Assembly (NCBI RefSeq): GCF_910594985.1
Contig: NZ_CAJVCE010000013.1
Location: 62,001-126,000, forward strand
DNA from: Paenibacillus allorhizosphaerae
Lineage (GTDB): Bacteria > Bacillota > Bacilli > Paenibacillales > NBRC-103111
Direction of reading: 5' to 3'
DNA: 64,000 bases
The notes under the pieces were generated by a model. The model had not been told where the DNA came from, did not search any database, and was given only the letters and a program-made list of their open reading frames with translations. The translations under genes were made by a program, and so were the position numbers. Of the stretch, positions 35,241 through 43,914 are shown one piece after another (positions within the stretch are counted from its first letter, which is position 1; every line of letters starts with the position of its first letter).

Positions 35241-37397
35241 ATGCGCAACGCAGCAAAAAGTACCGTTGTGAGAGTAATGCTCGCTTTCCTGATGCTCGGA
35301 TCGGCGATCGGCCATGGGCCCGCTCCGGTTCATGCGGATGAAGGGAGCGAGCAACTCGTTTACGAAGACCATTTCGATGCGTATGCGAGCCGCAGCGAAA
35401 TGCCGACCTCGTCCACGCTGCCGGTATGGTGGCAGTTCAGCGCCCCGGCGACTACGAGCGTGACCATCGAGACGCATCCGTCAAGCTCGGGCAACAAGTA
35501 CCTTCGCATTACCGACTCGGGGACGAGCTCCGCTTATGCGAAAGTGAATTTCCCCAAACTGAAAAGCGGGTTTGCTTATCTCGAATTCGACATGATGACG
35601 GAAGCGGACGCGGATCCGAACTACAAGCACGATTATTTCGGCGCGACACTACTCAGCGAGCAGAACGAGAACATTGCCCAGGTTCAAAATAGTACGGCTG
35701 CGAACGGCTATGTGTACAAGATGCTTCAGAAAAACGCAGCGGGTCAAAACATTTCCACCAACATGATGCCGGCTAACTCCTACGTGGATGGCAGCTGGTA
35801 CAAAGTCAAGCTGGAGGTTGATTTCACCCAGAAGAAAGTGAAGGGCTATACGTATGACCCAACCGGCACGACGCTGCTCGGAACGGTCGATTACGAAGGC
35901 TTCCAGGTAGCGGAAGCGGGCACTGTCGCTTCGCTCCGTTTTATCTCGATATCCGCCGGGCGGGGGGCCATCGGCATCGATCACGTGAAAGTGACGGCAA
36001 TTCCCGACGAGCATGACTCGGGTACCCCTTCGGATCAGAACGTGACCGTCGACGTTTATTCCGTTCTGAACAACGTGTACCATTCGCCTCTCGGCGTCGT
36101 TTCCAACCATCTGTTCGACTCCGACATTCATCATCCGAACAGGCAAAAGACGCTCGCCGAGTCGCTGCAAGCGCTCGGAGCGGGAACGGTTCGATTCGGT
36201 GAAGGCGAGGCGGGGGATCGATACTTATGGACGGGAGCCCCTTATCCGACAACAGCAAACAGCGTGCTTCAGCCGCAGCTTTCGTATTATTACTCTACCG
36301 GCCATCCCTTGAGCGGCCCCGAGCAAGCGCTAATCAACCCGGACGGAACATATAAGGAAACGCAGGATTTCAATGAGTTTATGGGTGTTGTGAACGAAAC
36401 CGGCACGGAGCCGTTCGTCATTGTCGGACTCGACGCGATGAAAGCGACCGATGCGGACTGGTGGAAGACGAAGGAGCAGCTGAAGGAGGCGGCCGTCGAA
36501 TGGGTGCGGTATGCCAATGTCATAAACGGCTGGAATGTGAAATATTGGGAAATCGGCAACGAACCGTTCTACACGTCGCAATCCGGCTACATTTGGAGCC
36601 CTCAGGAGTACGCAGCCGTATTCAACGAATTTGCCGCAGCGATGAAGGCGGTCGACCCTGCCATTCATGTAGGCGTTCCCGTGTACGACTCGTTTGCGTG
36701 GAACAGCACGGTCATGCCTGCTGTTTCGGCGAACGCCGATTTCGTCATTGTACATTTGTACGGAAGCGCGAATGTAAGCCCGCTGAATACGATCGTGAAC
36801 CATATCAATACGTACTTCAAGCCGGAAGACAGAAACCGGATTCGGATCGCGATAACCGAGACGAGCACTTATTCTTCCGGTGCCCAGATGCCGAACAATA
36901 TGAGCCGCGCCGCGCTGTTCGCCACGAAGATCGGGAAACTTTTACAGTACGACAAAGTCGATTATGTCCATTTCTGGGTTACCCGCAAAGGGCTCAACAA
37001 CAATCCGCGGGATGAACGATCGGCCATCGACGAAGATGGCAACCTGCTCCCGATGGGACAAGCGATTCAAGTATGGAACAAGTTTTTGCAGGATCAGATT
37101 GTGTCGGCGGCCGGGGCCACCGACATTTCCGCCTTCGCCAGCTATTCGCCTACCACAGGGAAGCTATCCGTTTATTTCATCAACTCGAACGCCGATCCGG
37201 TGCCGGTTCATCTGAACGTGCAGAACTACCTGGCCGGCGCCGACAACGAAACATGGGTGCTGAAAGGAACGGGAGCGACCGATACGAAACCCGTTCTGGC
37301 GCAGACGAATCCGGTCCAGTACGAAGCGGGAGCGGCCAGCTTGACGCTTGACCCTTATTCGGTCACCGTCATTGCTTTGAAGCCTGCGGCGGAGTAA
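35241..37397 (+). CDS. Secreted clan GH-A-like glycoside hydrolase with N-terminal beta-sandwich
   Basis: About 718 residues. A Sec signal peptide ends near AHA-like VHADEG (~residue 35). A beta-sandwich carbohydrate-binding-like domain covers ~36-250. The TIM barrel (~265-620) shows the acid/base Glu441 in YWEIGNEPFY and a likely nucleophile Glu540 in IAITETST, as in GH39/GH51-type enzymes. A short beta-domain follows (~630-718). AAGGAGGATTAAG precedes ATG 35241. It acts outside the cell on a polysaccharide, possibly removing xylose- or arabinose-type residues. The exact family is not certain. Confidence 0.83.
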   Translation: MRNAAKSTVVRVMLAFLMLGSAIGHGPAPVHADEGSEQLVYEDHFDAYASRSEMPTSSTLPVWWQFSAPATTSVTIETHPSSSGNKYLRITDSGTSSAYAKVNFPKLKSGFAYLEFDMMTEADADPNYKHDYFGATLLSEQNENIAQVQNSTAANGYVYKMLQKNAAGQNISTNMMPANSYVDGSWYKVKLEVDFTQKKVKGYTYDPTGTTLLGTVDYEGFQVAEAGTVASLRFISISAGRGAIGIDHVKVTAIPDEHDSGTPSDQNVTVDVYSVLNNVYHSPLGVVSNHLFDSDIHHPNRQKTLAESLQALGAGTVRFGEGEAGDRYLWTGAPYPTTANSVLQPQLSYYYSTGHPLSGPEQALINPDGTYKETQDFNEFMGVVNETGTEPFVIVGLDAMKATDADWWKTKEQLKEAAVEWVRYANVINGWNVKYWEIGNEPFYTSQSGYIWSPQEYAAVFNEFAAAMKAVDPAIHVGVPVYDSFAWNSTVMPAVSANADFVIVHLYGSANVSPLNTIVNHINTYFKPEDRNRIRIAITETSTYSSGAQMPNNMSRAALFATKIGKLLQYDKVDYVHFWVTRKGLNNNPRDERSAIDEDGNLLPMGQAIQVWNKFLQDQIVSAAGATDISAFASYSPTTGKLSVYFINSNADPVPVHLNVQNYLAGADNETWVLKGTGATDTKPVLAQTNPVQYEAGAASLTLDPYSVTVIALKPAAE

Positions 37398-37417
37398 GCC
37401 CGCAACGGCTCTCGTGA

Positions 37418-37471
37418 TGCAAAGGAACGCCTTCATAACCACGAGCAAGTGGGATGAAGGCGTCTTTTGCA
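37418..37471 (+). terminator. Terminator of the glycosidase gene
   Basis: TGCAAA...CGCCTTCAT pairs with ATGAAGGCG...TTTGCA in a long interrupted stem, followed by further T/C-rich sequence. It lies 20 bases after the stop codon. Confidence 0.65.
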
Positions 37472-37609
37472 CGTTGTTCCGAAGTTATCTTTATTCAGAC
37501 CATTTGTCCATAAACCTCCCCTTATTCTCCATTTACCATGCACCAAATTGCAGTACAATTAGGAAAACAAGGGCTTTCATGGAACCCTGGTTGAAGGAGT
37601 TTTTTCACA

Positions 37610-38878
37610 ATGTTCATGAGAACATGCGCTAGGCCTGTTTTGATCGCGATAGCCATATGTATGACGACAGGCTGCGGCGGGGAACTGAAACCACCACGCA
37701 AACAGGAGGAAACAACGGCAATGACACAAGCGACGGTACCTACGTTAATCCATCTCGACTATAAAGAAATTTCCAGCATTCGCGATAAGGTGAAAGCGAA
37801 TGATTCGAGCGTGTTTCCGGCTTATTCCGCATTGCTTAACGAGGCAACCTCGTATCTCAAAAAGCCTGCACGCTCTGTAATGGGGAAAGCCCATATCCCT
37901 CCGTCCGGGGATAAACACGATTTTTTCGCGATCGGCAAGTATGCTTGGCCCAATCCGGAAACGCCGGGCGGGATGCCTTTCATCCGGCGGGACGGGTACA
38001 CGAATCCGGAAGCATCCAGCGACAAGTATGACTTGGGTCCGTATTTCAATATGCGCATCCGGGTGAACACGCTCGCGATGGCTTATTTTTATTCCGGCTC
38101 GGAAGCGTACGCCGCAAAAGCGGCCGAATTGCTGCGCGTATGGTTTTTGAATCCCGAAACCCGGATGAATCCCAACTTCAACTACGCTTCCTCGCTGCCT
38201 GGGGTTAACGATGGGATGGCTATCGGCATTATTGAAGGCGTGCAATTGATCGGGCTGCTGGACTCCGTCAATTTGTTGACGTCATCGACAAGCTGGACCG
38301 CCGCCGATAACGAGGCGCTAAAGAGATGGTTTACCGCTTACACCGACTGGCTGCTCGAGAGCCCCGCAGGAAAGGAAGAGTATCGCGCTACCGATAATCA
38401 CGGCTCTTGGTATGCGGCACAAGTGGCGGCTTTCTCCCTATACGGCGGAAATCTGGAGCGGGCCAGACAAATGATGGACCGCGCCAAATGGCAAGTCGAC
38501 GTGCAATTCACGCCGGATGGAGGACTTCACCGCGAGCTGAAGCGGAACCGGGCCCTCTTTTATTCCCTTTACGGATTAAGCGCCTTTGTTGCGCTCGCCC
38601 GATGCGGCGAAGTGCTTGGCGACGATCTGTGGTGGTATCAGACCAAGGACGGTCGAGGCATTGAACGGGGTTTCAACTTCCTGGCCCCTTACTTGGCGGA
38701 AGAGATACCTTGGGCTTGGCAAAACATAGACAAAGAGATCAACGGCTTGGCCGTTCAACTGACTCGAAGAGCGGAGAAGGTGTACGCCTCTCCCAGGCTG
38801 GCCGCAGTTTCCAGGCATTTGACGACCTTGCGGCCTCGAACCGATTGGTCATTCTGGTTGATGACCACCCCCAGTTAA
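37610..38878 (+). CDS. Alginate-lyase-family lipoprotein
   Basis: 422 residues. The lipoprotein signal ends in MTTGCGG. The mature part is an (alpha/alpha) barrel of the alginate-lyase fold: HDFFAIGKYAWPNPETPGG near residue 100, the YFNMRIRVNTLAMAYFY helix, and a catalytic Asn-His pair in TDNHGSWYAAQV (~265-275), with GLHRELKRNRALFYSLYGL. Enzymes of this fold cleave uronic-acid polysaccharides by beta-elimination. GAAGGAG precedes the ATG. Membrane-anchored outside the cell. The true polymer may be alginate or another uronate-containing glycan. Confidence 0.87.
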   Translation: MFMRTCARPVLIAIAICMTTGCGGELKPPRKQEETTAMTQATVPTLIHLDYKEISSIRDKVKANDSSVFPAYSALLNEATSYLKKPARSVMGKAHIPPSGDKHDFFAIGKYAWPNPETPGGMPFIRRDGYTNPEASSDKYDLGPYFNMRIRVNTLAMAYFYSGSEAYAAKAAELLRVWFLNPETRMNPNFNYASSLPGVNDGMAIGIIEGVQLIGLLDSVNLLTSSTSWTAADNEALKRWFTAYTDWLLESPAGKEEYRATDNHGSWYAAQVAAFSLYGGNLERARQMMDRAKWQVDVQFTPDGGLHRELKRNRALFYSLYGLSAFVALARCGEVLGDDLWWYQTKDGRGIERGFNFLAPYLAEEIPWAWQNIDKEINGLAVQLTRRAEKVYASPRLAAVSRHLTTLRPRTDWSFWLMTTPS

Positions 38879-38940
38879 GGAAGTGTGGGTTCTATGAAAA
38901 CAATCGGCAGTCTGATGCACACAGGCTGCCCTTCTTTCGT

Positions 38941-38982
38941 CCGGCATACCGGCTTCGCGGAAGCGGTATCGCCGGTTTTTTT
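38941..38982 (+). terminator. Terminator after the lyase gene
   Basis: Nested stem CCGGC-ACCG-GCTTC / GAAG-CGGT-GCCGG followed by TTTTTTT, 62 bases after the lyase stop codon. A weaker hairpin (GGCAG...CTGCC) precedes it at about 38910-38930. The remaining stretch to 39250 is AT-rich promoter sequence with no gene. Confidence 0.85.
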
Positions 38983-39218
38983 CGTTTCACCAAGTAAACG
39001 GGCCGGGAGCAGACTAGGAGTTTATATGACCTTTCTCAGGGTAACCGCTCGCGCAACGTTTATGCCGTTTTACGATTAACTAATTATCCATATACGTTAA
39101 CTGGTAATCCATTTACTTCCGTAATAGACAATTTATAATTAGCTGTAGAATAACTAATCGTTAAGGTCTTTGATGCAGCAACCATATTAAGGTGGCAGGA
39201 GCAGACACGGAAAACGTT

Positions 39219-39234
39219 TTGAAAACGCTTATAA
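39219..39234 (+). promoter_or_regulatory. cre-like site before binding-protein gene
   Basis: TTGAAAACGCTTATAA matches the CcpA consensus core (TGAAAACGCTT) and overlaps a second imperfect copy (GGAAAACGTTTTGA). It lies just upstream of the ribosome site of the binding-protein gene, suggesting catabolite repression. Confidence 0.55.
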
Positions 39235-39250
39235 AAAAGGGTGGGTACGC

Positions 39251-40564
39251 ATGAACAAAAAACGGATCGTTATTTTCGCCGCAGGTTCATTGATGCTTAC
39301 GGCATGTGCGAATGGCGGGACGCAAGCCGGCGGTCCAGGAACCGCAGAAGCGGATGTCGCCAAGGTGGCTAACATGTCGGCGGAAGTAAGCTTCTATATG
39401 TGGTCGATGTCGCAAAGCGAATTCGATTACATCGCGGAACAAGCGAAAAAGAAATTTCCCAACTATACGTTGAAAGCGGTTCCGAGCACCGGCTCCGGAG
39501 GCCCGACAATCGATGCGCTGGTTACAGCGGGCAGCATGCCGGATTTGTTCGTGGGGCGCGGCGTAGCGACTCCCGATTTGCAGAAGAGCGGCCTGTTGTA
39601 CGATATTAGCGACTTGATGAAAAAGTATAAATTCGATACTTCGCGGTTTGACTCGCTTGCGTTTGAACAAATGAAGCAGGAGACGGCAGGCATTATTGCT
39701 GGCATCCCGCTCAGCGGCACGAACGGTGGGCTCCTGCACTATAATAAAGATTTGTTCGACAAGTTCGGCGTTCCTTATCCGAAGGACGGCATGACCTGGG
39801 ACGACGTGTACGAGATTGCCAAAATTATGACAAGAGCCGAGGGCGGCATTCAGTATCGCGGATTTTCAGACCGCTGGATGGAAACCTTTTTCACGCAAAA
39901 TCCGTTTGGCGAACCGATGTTGAGCTTGACGGAAGACAAAGCGGCGGTCGACACGGACAAGTGGAGAAAAATTGGGGAGAACTGGAAGCGCTTTTATACG
40001 ATGCCCGGATTGAAATTCGATTCGACGACGATCAACAAAGACTTGGATTGGAAAGAGTTTATTAAAGGGAATTCCGCCATGACGACATTCGTCTCCAGAA
40101 ATTTCATGGATTGGAACTTTGCGTGGGACATCGTCAGCATGCCTACGTACAAGGAATTGCCGGGCATCGCGCGGTTGGCCGATTTCCGCAGCGTGTACAT
40201 CACGAGCAGCAGCAAAAACAAGGATGCCGCCTTCCAGGTGGCTGCATGGCTAGCCTCCGACGAGATGCAGTCCAAGCTAACGGCCGATATGGGATTATAT
40301 CCGGTGCTGAAAAACGAAGAAATCAAAAACAAGTATATGCTGAACGACCCGCTCTACAAGGGGAAAAATATAAAGGCGGCATCCTACAATAAAGTCGGAC
40401 CGGGCATGCCCGGCCGCAAGCCGGGATTAACGAACGTGAAGGCCGAGAACATGTTTATGAAAGAACTGCAGAAGGCCGTTGTGGAAAATAAAGATTTGAA
40501 TACGGTGCTGCGAAGCGCCGAAGAAGTGATCAATAAAGCGATTGCTTCCGAGAAAGCAAAATGA
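39251..40564 (+). CDS. Orphan family-1 extracellular solute-binding lipoprotein
   Basis: 437 residues with the lipobox LMLTACAN. Related to the proteins at 26640 and 57076: FGVPYPKDGMTWDDVYEIAKIMTR, a KGKNIKAASYNK block and a C-terminal NTVLRSAEEVINKAI repeat of the same helix. No permease or ATPase is adjacent; an AraC regulator follows. A cre-like site directly precedes it. Likely captures oligosaccharides released by the neighbouring lyase and glycosidase (inference). Confidence 0.88.
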   Translation: MNKKRIVIFAAGSLMLTACANGGTQAGGPGTAEADVAKVANMSAEVSFYMWSMSQSEFDYIAEQAKKKFPNYTLKAVPSTGSGGPTIDALVTAGSMPDLFVGRGVATPDLQKSGLLYDISDLMKKYKFDTSRFDSLAFEQMKQETAGIIAGIPLSGTNGGLLHYNKDLFDKFGVPYPKDGMTWDDVYEIAKIMTRAEGGIQYRGFSDRWMETFFTQNPFGEPMLSLTEDKAAVDTDKWRKIGENWKRFYTMPGLKFDSTTINKDLDWKEFIKGNSAMTTFVSRNFMDWNFAWDIVSMPTYKELPGIARLADFRSVYITSSSKNKDAAFQVAAWLASDEMQSKLTADMGLYPVLKNEEIKNKYMLNDPLYKGKNIKAASYNKVGPGMPGRKPGLTNVKAENMFMKELQKAVVENKDLNTVLRSAEEVINKAIASEKAK

Positions 40565-40665
40565 TCCGGCATTTTTGCAAGCTGCCGGGGCGGCGCTTCT
40601 CTGCCGAGGGGCAAAGTTCTGTGCTATGATGACGTTATATACATCATGCGTCGTGGGAGATGAGA

Positions 40666-41502
40666 ATGGTGCATGAGCCGTTTTTCGAACGATTTTTTCC
40701 GAAAATGGTCGAGGTGCTCCTCCGCGGGGAACCCTTCTGGAAACAAAGGAAGTACAGGTTTGAGCTGAAACAGACGAGTTTGTACAACTTTGTTTACGTG
40801 TTTGCGGGAAAGGGCACGTATGAATTGAATGGCACCGTATGGGAACTAAATCCGGGCACGGTTCTTCATATGGCTCCGGATGAACACATGATATTGTCAA
40901 GTTCGCAAGCGGAACCTCTGACGTATTATAGCGTGCATTTCCTGTATTTCCCGATGGAATGGGAAGGGAACCAAGCCAGACTGGGACAGAAAGGCGCCCC
41001 TCTGCCGTTCGAGCGTGTTTTTTCCGTTCATGCGGACGCCGCGGAGCTGGAACGACGGCTCAAACAGTTGCATGAGTTGTGGAATGACAAAAACGCGGGG
41101 ACCGAATGGACCGTCAGGCTTCTGTTCTTGACGCTGATGAAGTGGCTTAGTGAGGCGCTGACCCACAAGCTGCGGGATGAAGATGAAACGGCCCGGCTTA
41201 TATCCGATTCCATGAAATACATTCAGGACCATTACCAGCAGTCGCTGGAACGCGATAAATTGGCGCGCATGGCGTCGCTGTCGGCCAGCTACTACTCGAT
41301 TTTGTTCAAAAGGTACTCGGGTTATACGCCATTTGAATTTATTAACAAAATAAGGCTGGATAAAGCGAAGCAGCTGCTCCGCACCACCAATGAGCCGATT
41401 TCGAAAATTGCCAGAGAGGTCGGCTATCAGGATCCGCTTTATTTCACCAGATTATTTGCAAGGGAAGTGGGCATGGCTCCCCGCATGTATCGCAAAGCGT
41501 AG
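40666..41502 (+). CDS. AraC-family transcriptional regulator with cupin-type sensor
   Basis: About 278 residues. The N-terminal half is a cupin-like sugar-binding domain (FVYVFAGKGTYELNGTVWELNPGTVLHMAPDE). The C-terminal ~100 residues carry two HTH motifs (LARMASLSASYYSILFKRYSG and ISKIAREVGYQDPLYFTRLFAREVG) ending in the usual APRMYRKA. ATG 40666 has GGGAG at 6 bases. Probably activates the upstream binding-protein and lyase genes in response to a sugar. Confidence 0.9.
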   Translation: MVHEPFFERFFPKMVEVLLRGEPFWKQRKYRFELKQTSLYNFVYVFAGKGTYELNGTVWELNPGTVLHMAPDEHMILSSSQAEPLTYYSVHFLYFPMEWEGNQARLGQKGAPLPFERVFSVHADAAELERRLKQLHELWNDKNAGTEWTVRLLFLTLMKWLSEALTHKLRDEDETARLISDSMKYIQDHYQQSLERDKLARMASLSASYYSILFKRYSGYTPFEFINKIRLDKAKQLLRTTNEPISKIAREVGYQDPLYFTRLFAREVGMAPRMYRKA

Positions 41503-41540
41503 CCGCGGCCTTTGACGCCGAGGAATAGCATACCAAAGAA

Positions 41541-41575
41541 AGCCAAGTTTGGCCCGACAGACCGGCTTGGTTTTT
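41541..41575 (+). terminator. Terminator of the AraC regulator gene
   Basis: AGCCAAG...CTTGGTT stem with an inner GGCC/CCGG region followed by TTTTT, 38 bases after the stop codon. Confidence 0.75.
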
Positions 41576-41613
41576 CTTGGTTTCGTCATGATGTTGTCTG
41601 CACCGCATTGCAT

Positions 41614-42069
41614 TTAGAAAGAGAAGTACGCCTGCGAACGGTCGATCAACAGGGAACTCCCTAATGATGAAGCGATATCTTTTTGCAGGGTGAAGGGATA
41701 TCTAAGCTTGAAGGCCAAATCCAGCAGCGCCGATTCGGCGAGATTCGTCCTTGCTTGCCCCCACGCTTTGTCTCTGGTTTGGACGCAGCGAATGGCATCG
41801 GCAATGGAAAGACCTTTCAGTTTCGCAAAGACGAATGCCCAGCGGACCAAATCTATGTTTTCCCTCGTGCAGGGTATCACGTATTCTCCCCAACCGCTAA
41901 CCCCGCCGCTTGATATTTTGAGCAATCCGCAGTTGCATTCGCCGCCGGTCAAAGGGATTTGATTCTGGATCAGGCGGCAGTCGAACCGGAACACCTCCAT
42001 CGCGCAGATGCGATAGTGTAAAAGCTCATTTTCATTTATTACGGGTGAAGGAACGGTTAAGTTGAACAT
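41614..42069 (-). CDS. Small protein resembling an enolase-superfamily N-terminal domain, under riboswitch control
   Basis: About 151 residues. CRLIQNQIPLTGG, LLKISSGGVSGWGEYV and LAESALLDLAFKLR resemble the N-terminal capping domain of muconate-lactonising/mandelate-racemase-type enzymes (the GxGE strand and the AxSALLDL helix). The catalytic barrel is entirely absent, and the protein ends shortly after. ATG 42069 is chosen because AAGGAG lies 11 bases before it and directly after the terminator. It is the only gene downstream of a c-di-AMP riboswitch on this strand, so it is linked to K+ or osmotic homeostasis in an unknown way. Confidence 0.72.
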   Translation of the reverse strand: MFNLTVPSPVINENELLHYRICAMEVFRFDCRLIQNQIPLTGGECNCGLLKISSGGVSGWGEYVIPCTRENIDLVRWAFVFAKLKGLSIADAIRCVQTRDKAWGQARTNLAESALLDLAFKLRYPFTLQKDIASSLGSSLLIDRSQAYFSF

Positions 42070-42105
42070 CGTATCCAATCTCCTTAACTTTAAGGTGGAA
42101 AGCGC

Positions 42106-42147
42106 AAAAAAGCCCGAAGAGCAGAGAAACTCTGCTCCCGGGCTTCT
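42106..42147 (-). terminator. Riboswitch-linked terminator (minus strand)
   Basis: On the minus strand GAAGCCCGGGAGCAGAG...CTCTGCTCttcGGGCTTTTTT: a 14-bp interrupted stem and T6 tail between the riboswitch aptamer and the ribosome site of the enolase-like gene. This is the expected expression platform. Confidence 0.88.
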
Positions 42148-42185
42148 TGCATAGCAATAGAAGGCATGGGTGCGGTTCTCTCTCA

Positions 42186-42343
42186 ATGCGCATACGAGGT
42201 TAGCTGTCGGGTTCGGGCTTGAGAGTGCCCTACTCACGTTGCAACCGTTACATCTAGCGAAGCGATGTCGGTTGTCACTATCTGAGATTCACCCCTTGAA
42301 GCCTTTGCGTTAGTATAGGCTTCGATTGGGTCCCCCGTTTCCT
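42186..42343 (-). promoter_or_regulatory. c-di-AMP riboswitch (ydaO/yuaA class), minus strand
   Basis: On the minus strand the conserved blocks appear in order: ACGGGGGACCC, GGGGTGAATCTC, a peripheral hairpin (GACAACCGACATC / GATGTAACGGTTGC), GTAGGGC-ACTCTC, GCCCGAACCC, CAGCTAACCTCGTATGCG. These define the ydaO aptamer, which binds c-di-AMP and normally turns genes off. It has a single peripheral hairpin. One base seems missing relative to the usual GGGCGACTCTC. A terminator and the enolase-like gene follow. Confidence 0.92.
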
Positions 42344-42392
42344 ATAAAGGAACTCTGCGTTTGAATAGGAAAATATGATATTGTTGCAATGA

Positions 42393-42421
42393 ATCATACT
42401 CCGAGCCATACGCAAAGTAAA
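42393..42421 (-). promoter_or_regulatory. Promoter of the minus-strand riboswitch
   Basis: Read on the minus strand: TTTACT, a 17-bp spacer, TATGAT. The same -35/-10 pair and spacing occurs before the riboswitches at 42744 and 52190, so these leaders share a promoter architecture. Confidence 0.65.
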
Positions 42422-42648
42422 ACCCGAATCCGGATGTTATTTTCGGTTTTTTGGCTTCATATGAGGATGGAAACGGATTCATTCAAAGCCTGCATTTAAT
42501 ATCGATATAAATGCTGCTTGATTCTTCGTTTATCGCGGTTTCTCAGAAAAGCGGCGAAAAGCGGAGCATGATATCGAAAATGAAAGATCATATACGGATT
42601 GTTCGAGCTCTATCGCCTGCCAGTGCCGGATTTGCAATGCAGCGTTTC

Positions 42649-42677
42649 TTTACAGCGCGTTGCTTCGAGCGTATGAT
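42649..42677 (+). promoter_or_regulatory. Promoter of the first kdp riboswitch
   Basis: TTTACA (42649-42654), 17 bp, TATGAT (42672-42677), followed about 65 bases later by the aptamer. Identical elements precede the riboswitch at 52190. The upstream stretch 42422-42640 holds no gene. Confidence 0.7.
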
Positions 42678-42743
42678 ACGACTCAAGAAACAATCCAAAC
42701 AAAGTTTCCCATTTTTATTCGCTGAATTTCCTTGATACCAAGG

Positions 42744-42894
42744 AAAACGGGGGAACCAACAGGTGGTGCAAGAACGGTGTGAGAGCCGGTCGCGCATCGC
42801 CAGGGGTGAATCGCGGGGACGGAATGTCATGGAATTCCGTACTCGCGTAGGGCGACTCTCACCGCCCGAATCCGTCAGCTAACCTCGTAAGCGT
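42744..42894 (+). promoter_or_regulatory. c-di-AMP riboswitch 1 of the kdp leader (ydaO class)
   Basis: Conserved blocks: ACGGGGGAACCAA, GTGTGAGAGCC, GGGGTGAATC, GTAGGGCGACTCTCACC, GCCCGAATCCGTCAGCTAACCTCGTAAGCG. The peripheral hairpin is short (ACGGAAT / ATTCCGT). It is followed about 100 bases later by a terminator. This is the first of two complete aptamers in series before the kdp genes. Confidence 0.93.
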
Positions 42895-42990
42895 TAGACG
42901 GCAGCCGGCTTGTCTTTCGAATCCGGATCGATTCGACAGAAAAGCGCTGCTTTTGGAGAGAGGATGATGAAGCTTGTGATCGTTTGCCGC

Positions 42991-43023
42991 GACCACAGGG
43001 CTTAATGCCTCTGTGGTTTTTTG
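42991..43023 (+). terminator. Terminator of kdp riboswitch 1
   Basis: ACCACAG...CTGTGGT stem followed by TTTTTT. Both the hairpin and the preceding segment (GAGAGAGGATGATGAAGC) recur downstream of the riboswitch at 52190, so the expression platforms are related. Confidence 0.85.
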
Positions 43024-43115
43024 CTGCATTTTATTGAAAATTTACCGTTTTATTTGCAGAGACGAATAAATTGAATAGGTCATATGCAACTTTTCGCTGA
43101 ATCCTTGAATGGAAA

Positions 43116-43333
43116 AGGAACGGGGGAACCAACGGAGTCGCGCAGCATATCCAAATGTCGGATACGGTCACGGCTTTATGGGGTGAATCTTGCAGTTGAC
43201 AACCGACATCGTGAATACCGATGTAACGGTTGCAGCATTGTTGACAATTGTCCAGCGACATCTCCGCTGTACAATTGCAACGCAAGTAGGGCGACTCTCA
43301 CGCCCGAATCCGTCAGCTAACCTCGTAAGCGTA
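43116..43333 (+). promoter_or_regulatory. c-di-AMP riboswitch 2 of the kdp leader (ydaO class, two peripheral hairpins)
   Basis: Conserved blocks: ACGGGGGAACCAA, GGGGTGAATC, AGTAGGGCGACTCTCACGCCC, GAATCCGTCAGCTAACCTCGTAAGCG. The peripheral region has two hairpins in series (GTTGACAACCGACATCG / CGATGTAACGGTTGC, then GTTGACAATTGTCCAGCG / CGCTGTACAATTGCAAC). No promoter as good as that of riboswitch 1 is visible between them, so this aptamer may be transcribed only by read-through of the first. Confidence 0.93.
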
Positions 43334-43390
43334 TAGAGAGAGGCAACGATTGTCGTGAGCAGGACACGGTATGTTCTTTACTGTGCCTTC

Positions 43391-43446
43391 AGAAGCCGCG
43401 GGAAGAGTTCTTCTCTGATCGCAGGCTTCTTTTTTGTTGCCTTCTC
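43391..43446 (+). terminator. Terminator of kdp riboswitch 2
   Basis: AGAAGCC...GGCTTCT with an inner GAAGAG/TTCTTC-type stem, followed by TTTTTT. It lies 25 bases upstream of the first cistron of the kdp operon. Confidence 0.85.
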
Positions 43447-43471
43447 TTTCTTCATTCAAGGAGGAGAACAC

Positions 43472-43882
43472 ATGGATAGCCGGCAAAGATTTATTCTGGT
43501 ATCTGCGCCCAACAAAGCGGGTGAAGCCTTCGTCCGTTTATTAATGACGCATAGACTCCCCTTTGCCGCGATCGCTAATAACAAGCGGGAGCGAGCGCGA
43601 ATGAAGGAGCTGGGCGTTGAGCGCATTATACTCGTCGACACAACCGAGGAAAGCACCTGGCAGCTGCCCGACTTTCCGATCGGAAAAATATTTTTGTTCG
43701 AAAGCAGTTTTACTTTGTGCTGCCGCTACATTCGCATATGCAGTTCTTGGAGCAGCGAACCGACTTATGTAATCACGCATTCGAACCACCCGCGGCTCAT
43801 TTATAAAGGACTTGGAGCGAGCTTCGTCATTCATACGAACAGCGATGAAGTATCGTTTTTACTCCATGCGCTTGTAGGGTGA
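43472..43882 (+). CDS. Hypothetical protein, first cistron of the kdp operon
   Basis: 136 residues. The N-terminus (FILVSAPNKAGEAFVRLLMTHRLPFAAIANNKRERARMKELGVERIILVDT) looks like a Rossmann-type beta-alpha-beta unit of NAD-binding or TrkA-N-like proteins, but without a clear glycine motif. The middle contains a Cys pair (LCCRYIRICSS). ATG 43472 is preferred because AAGGAGGAG lies 7 bases before it and follows the terminator. It sits between the c-di-AMP riboswitches and kdpF, so it is probably a K+-related accessory or regulatory protein. Family not recognised. Confidence 0.72.
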   Translation: MDSRQRFILVSAPNKAGEAFVRLLMTHRLPFAAIANNKRERARMKELGVERIILVDTTEESTWQLPDFPIGKIFLFESSFTLCCRYIRICSSWSSEPTYVITHSNHPRLIYKGLGASFVIHTNSDEVSFLLHALVG

Positions 43883-43914
43883 ACCGAGAACTTGGAAGTG
43901 ATGGAGGAGTATAT

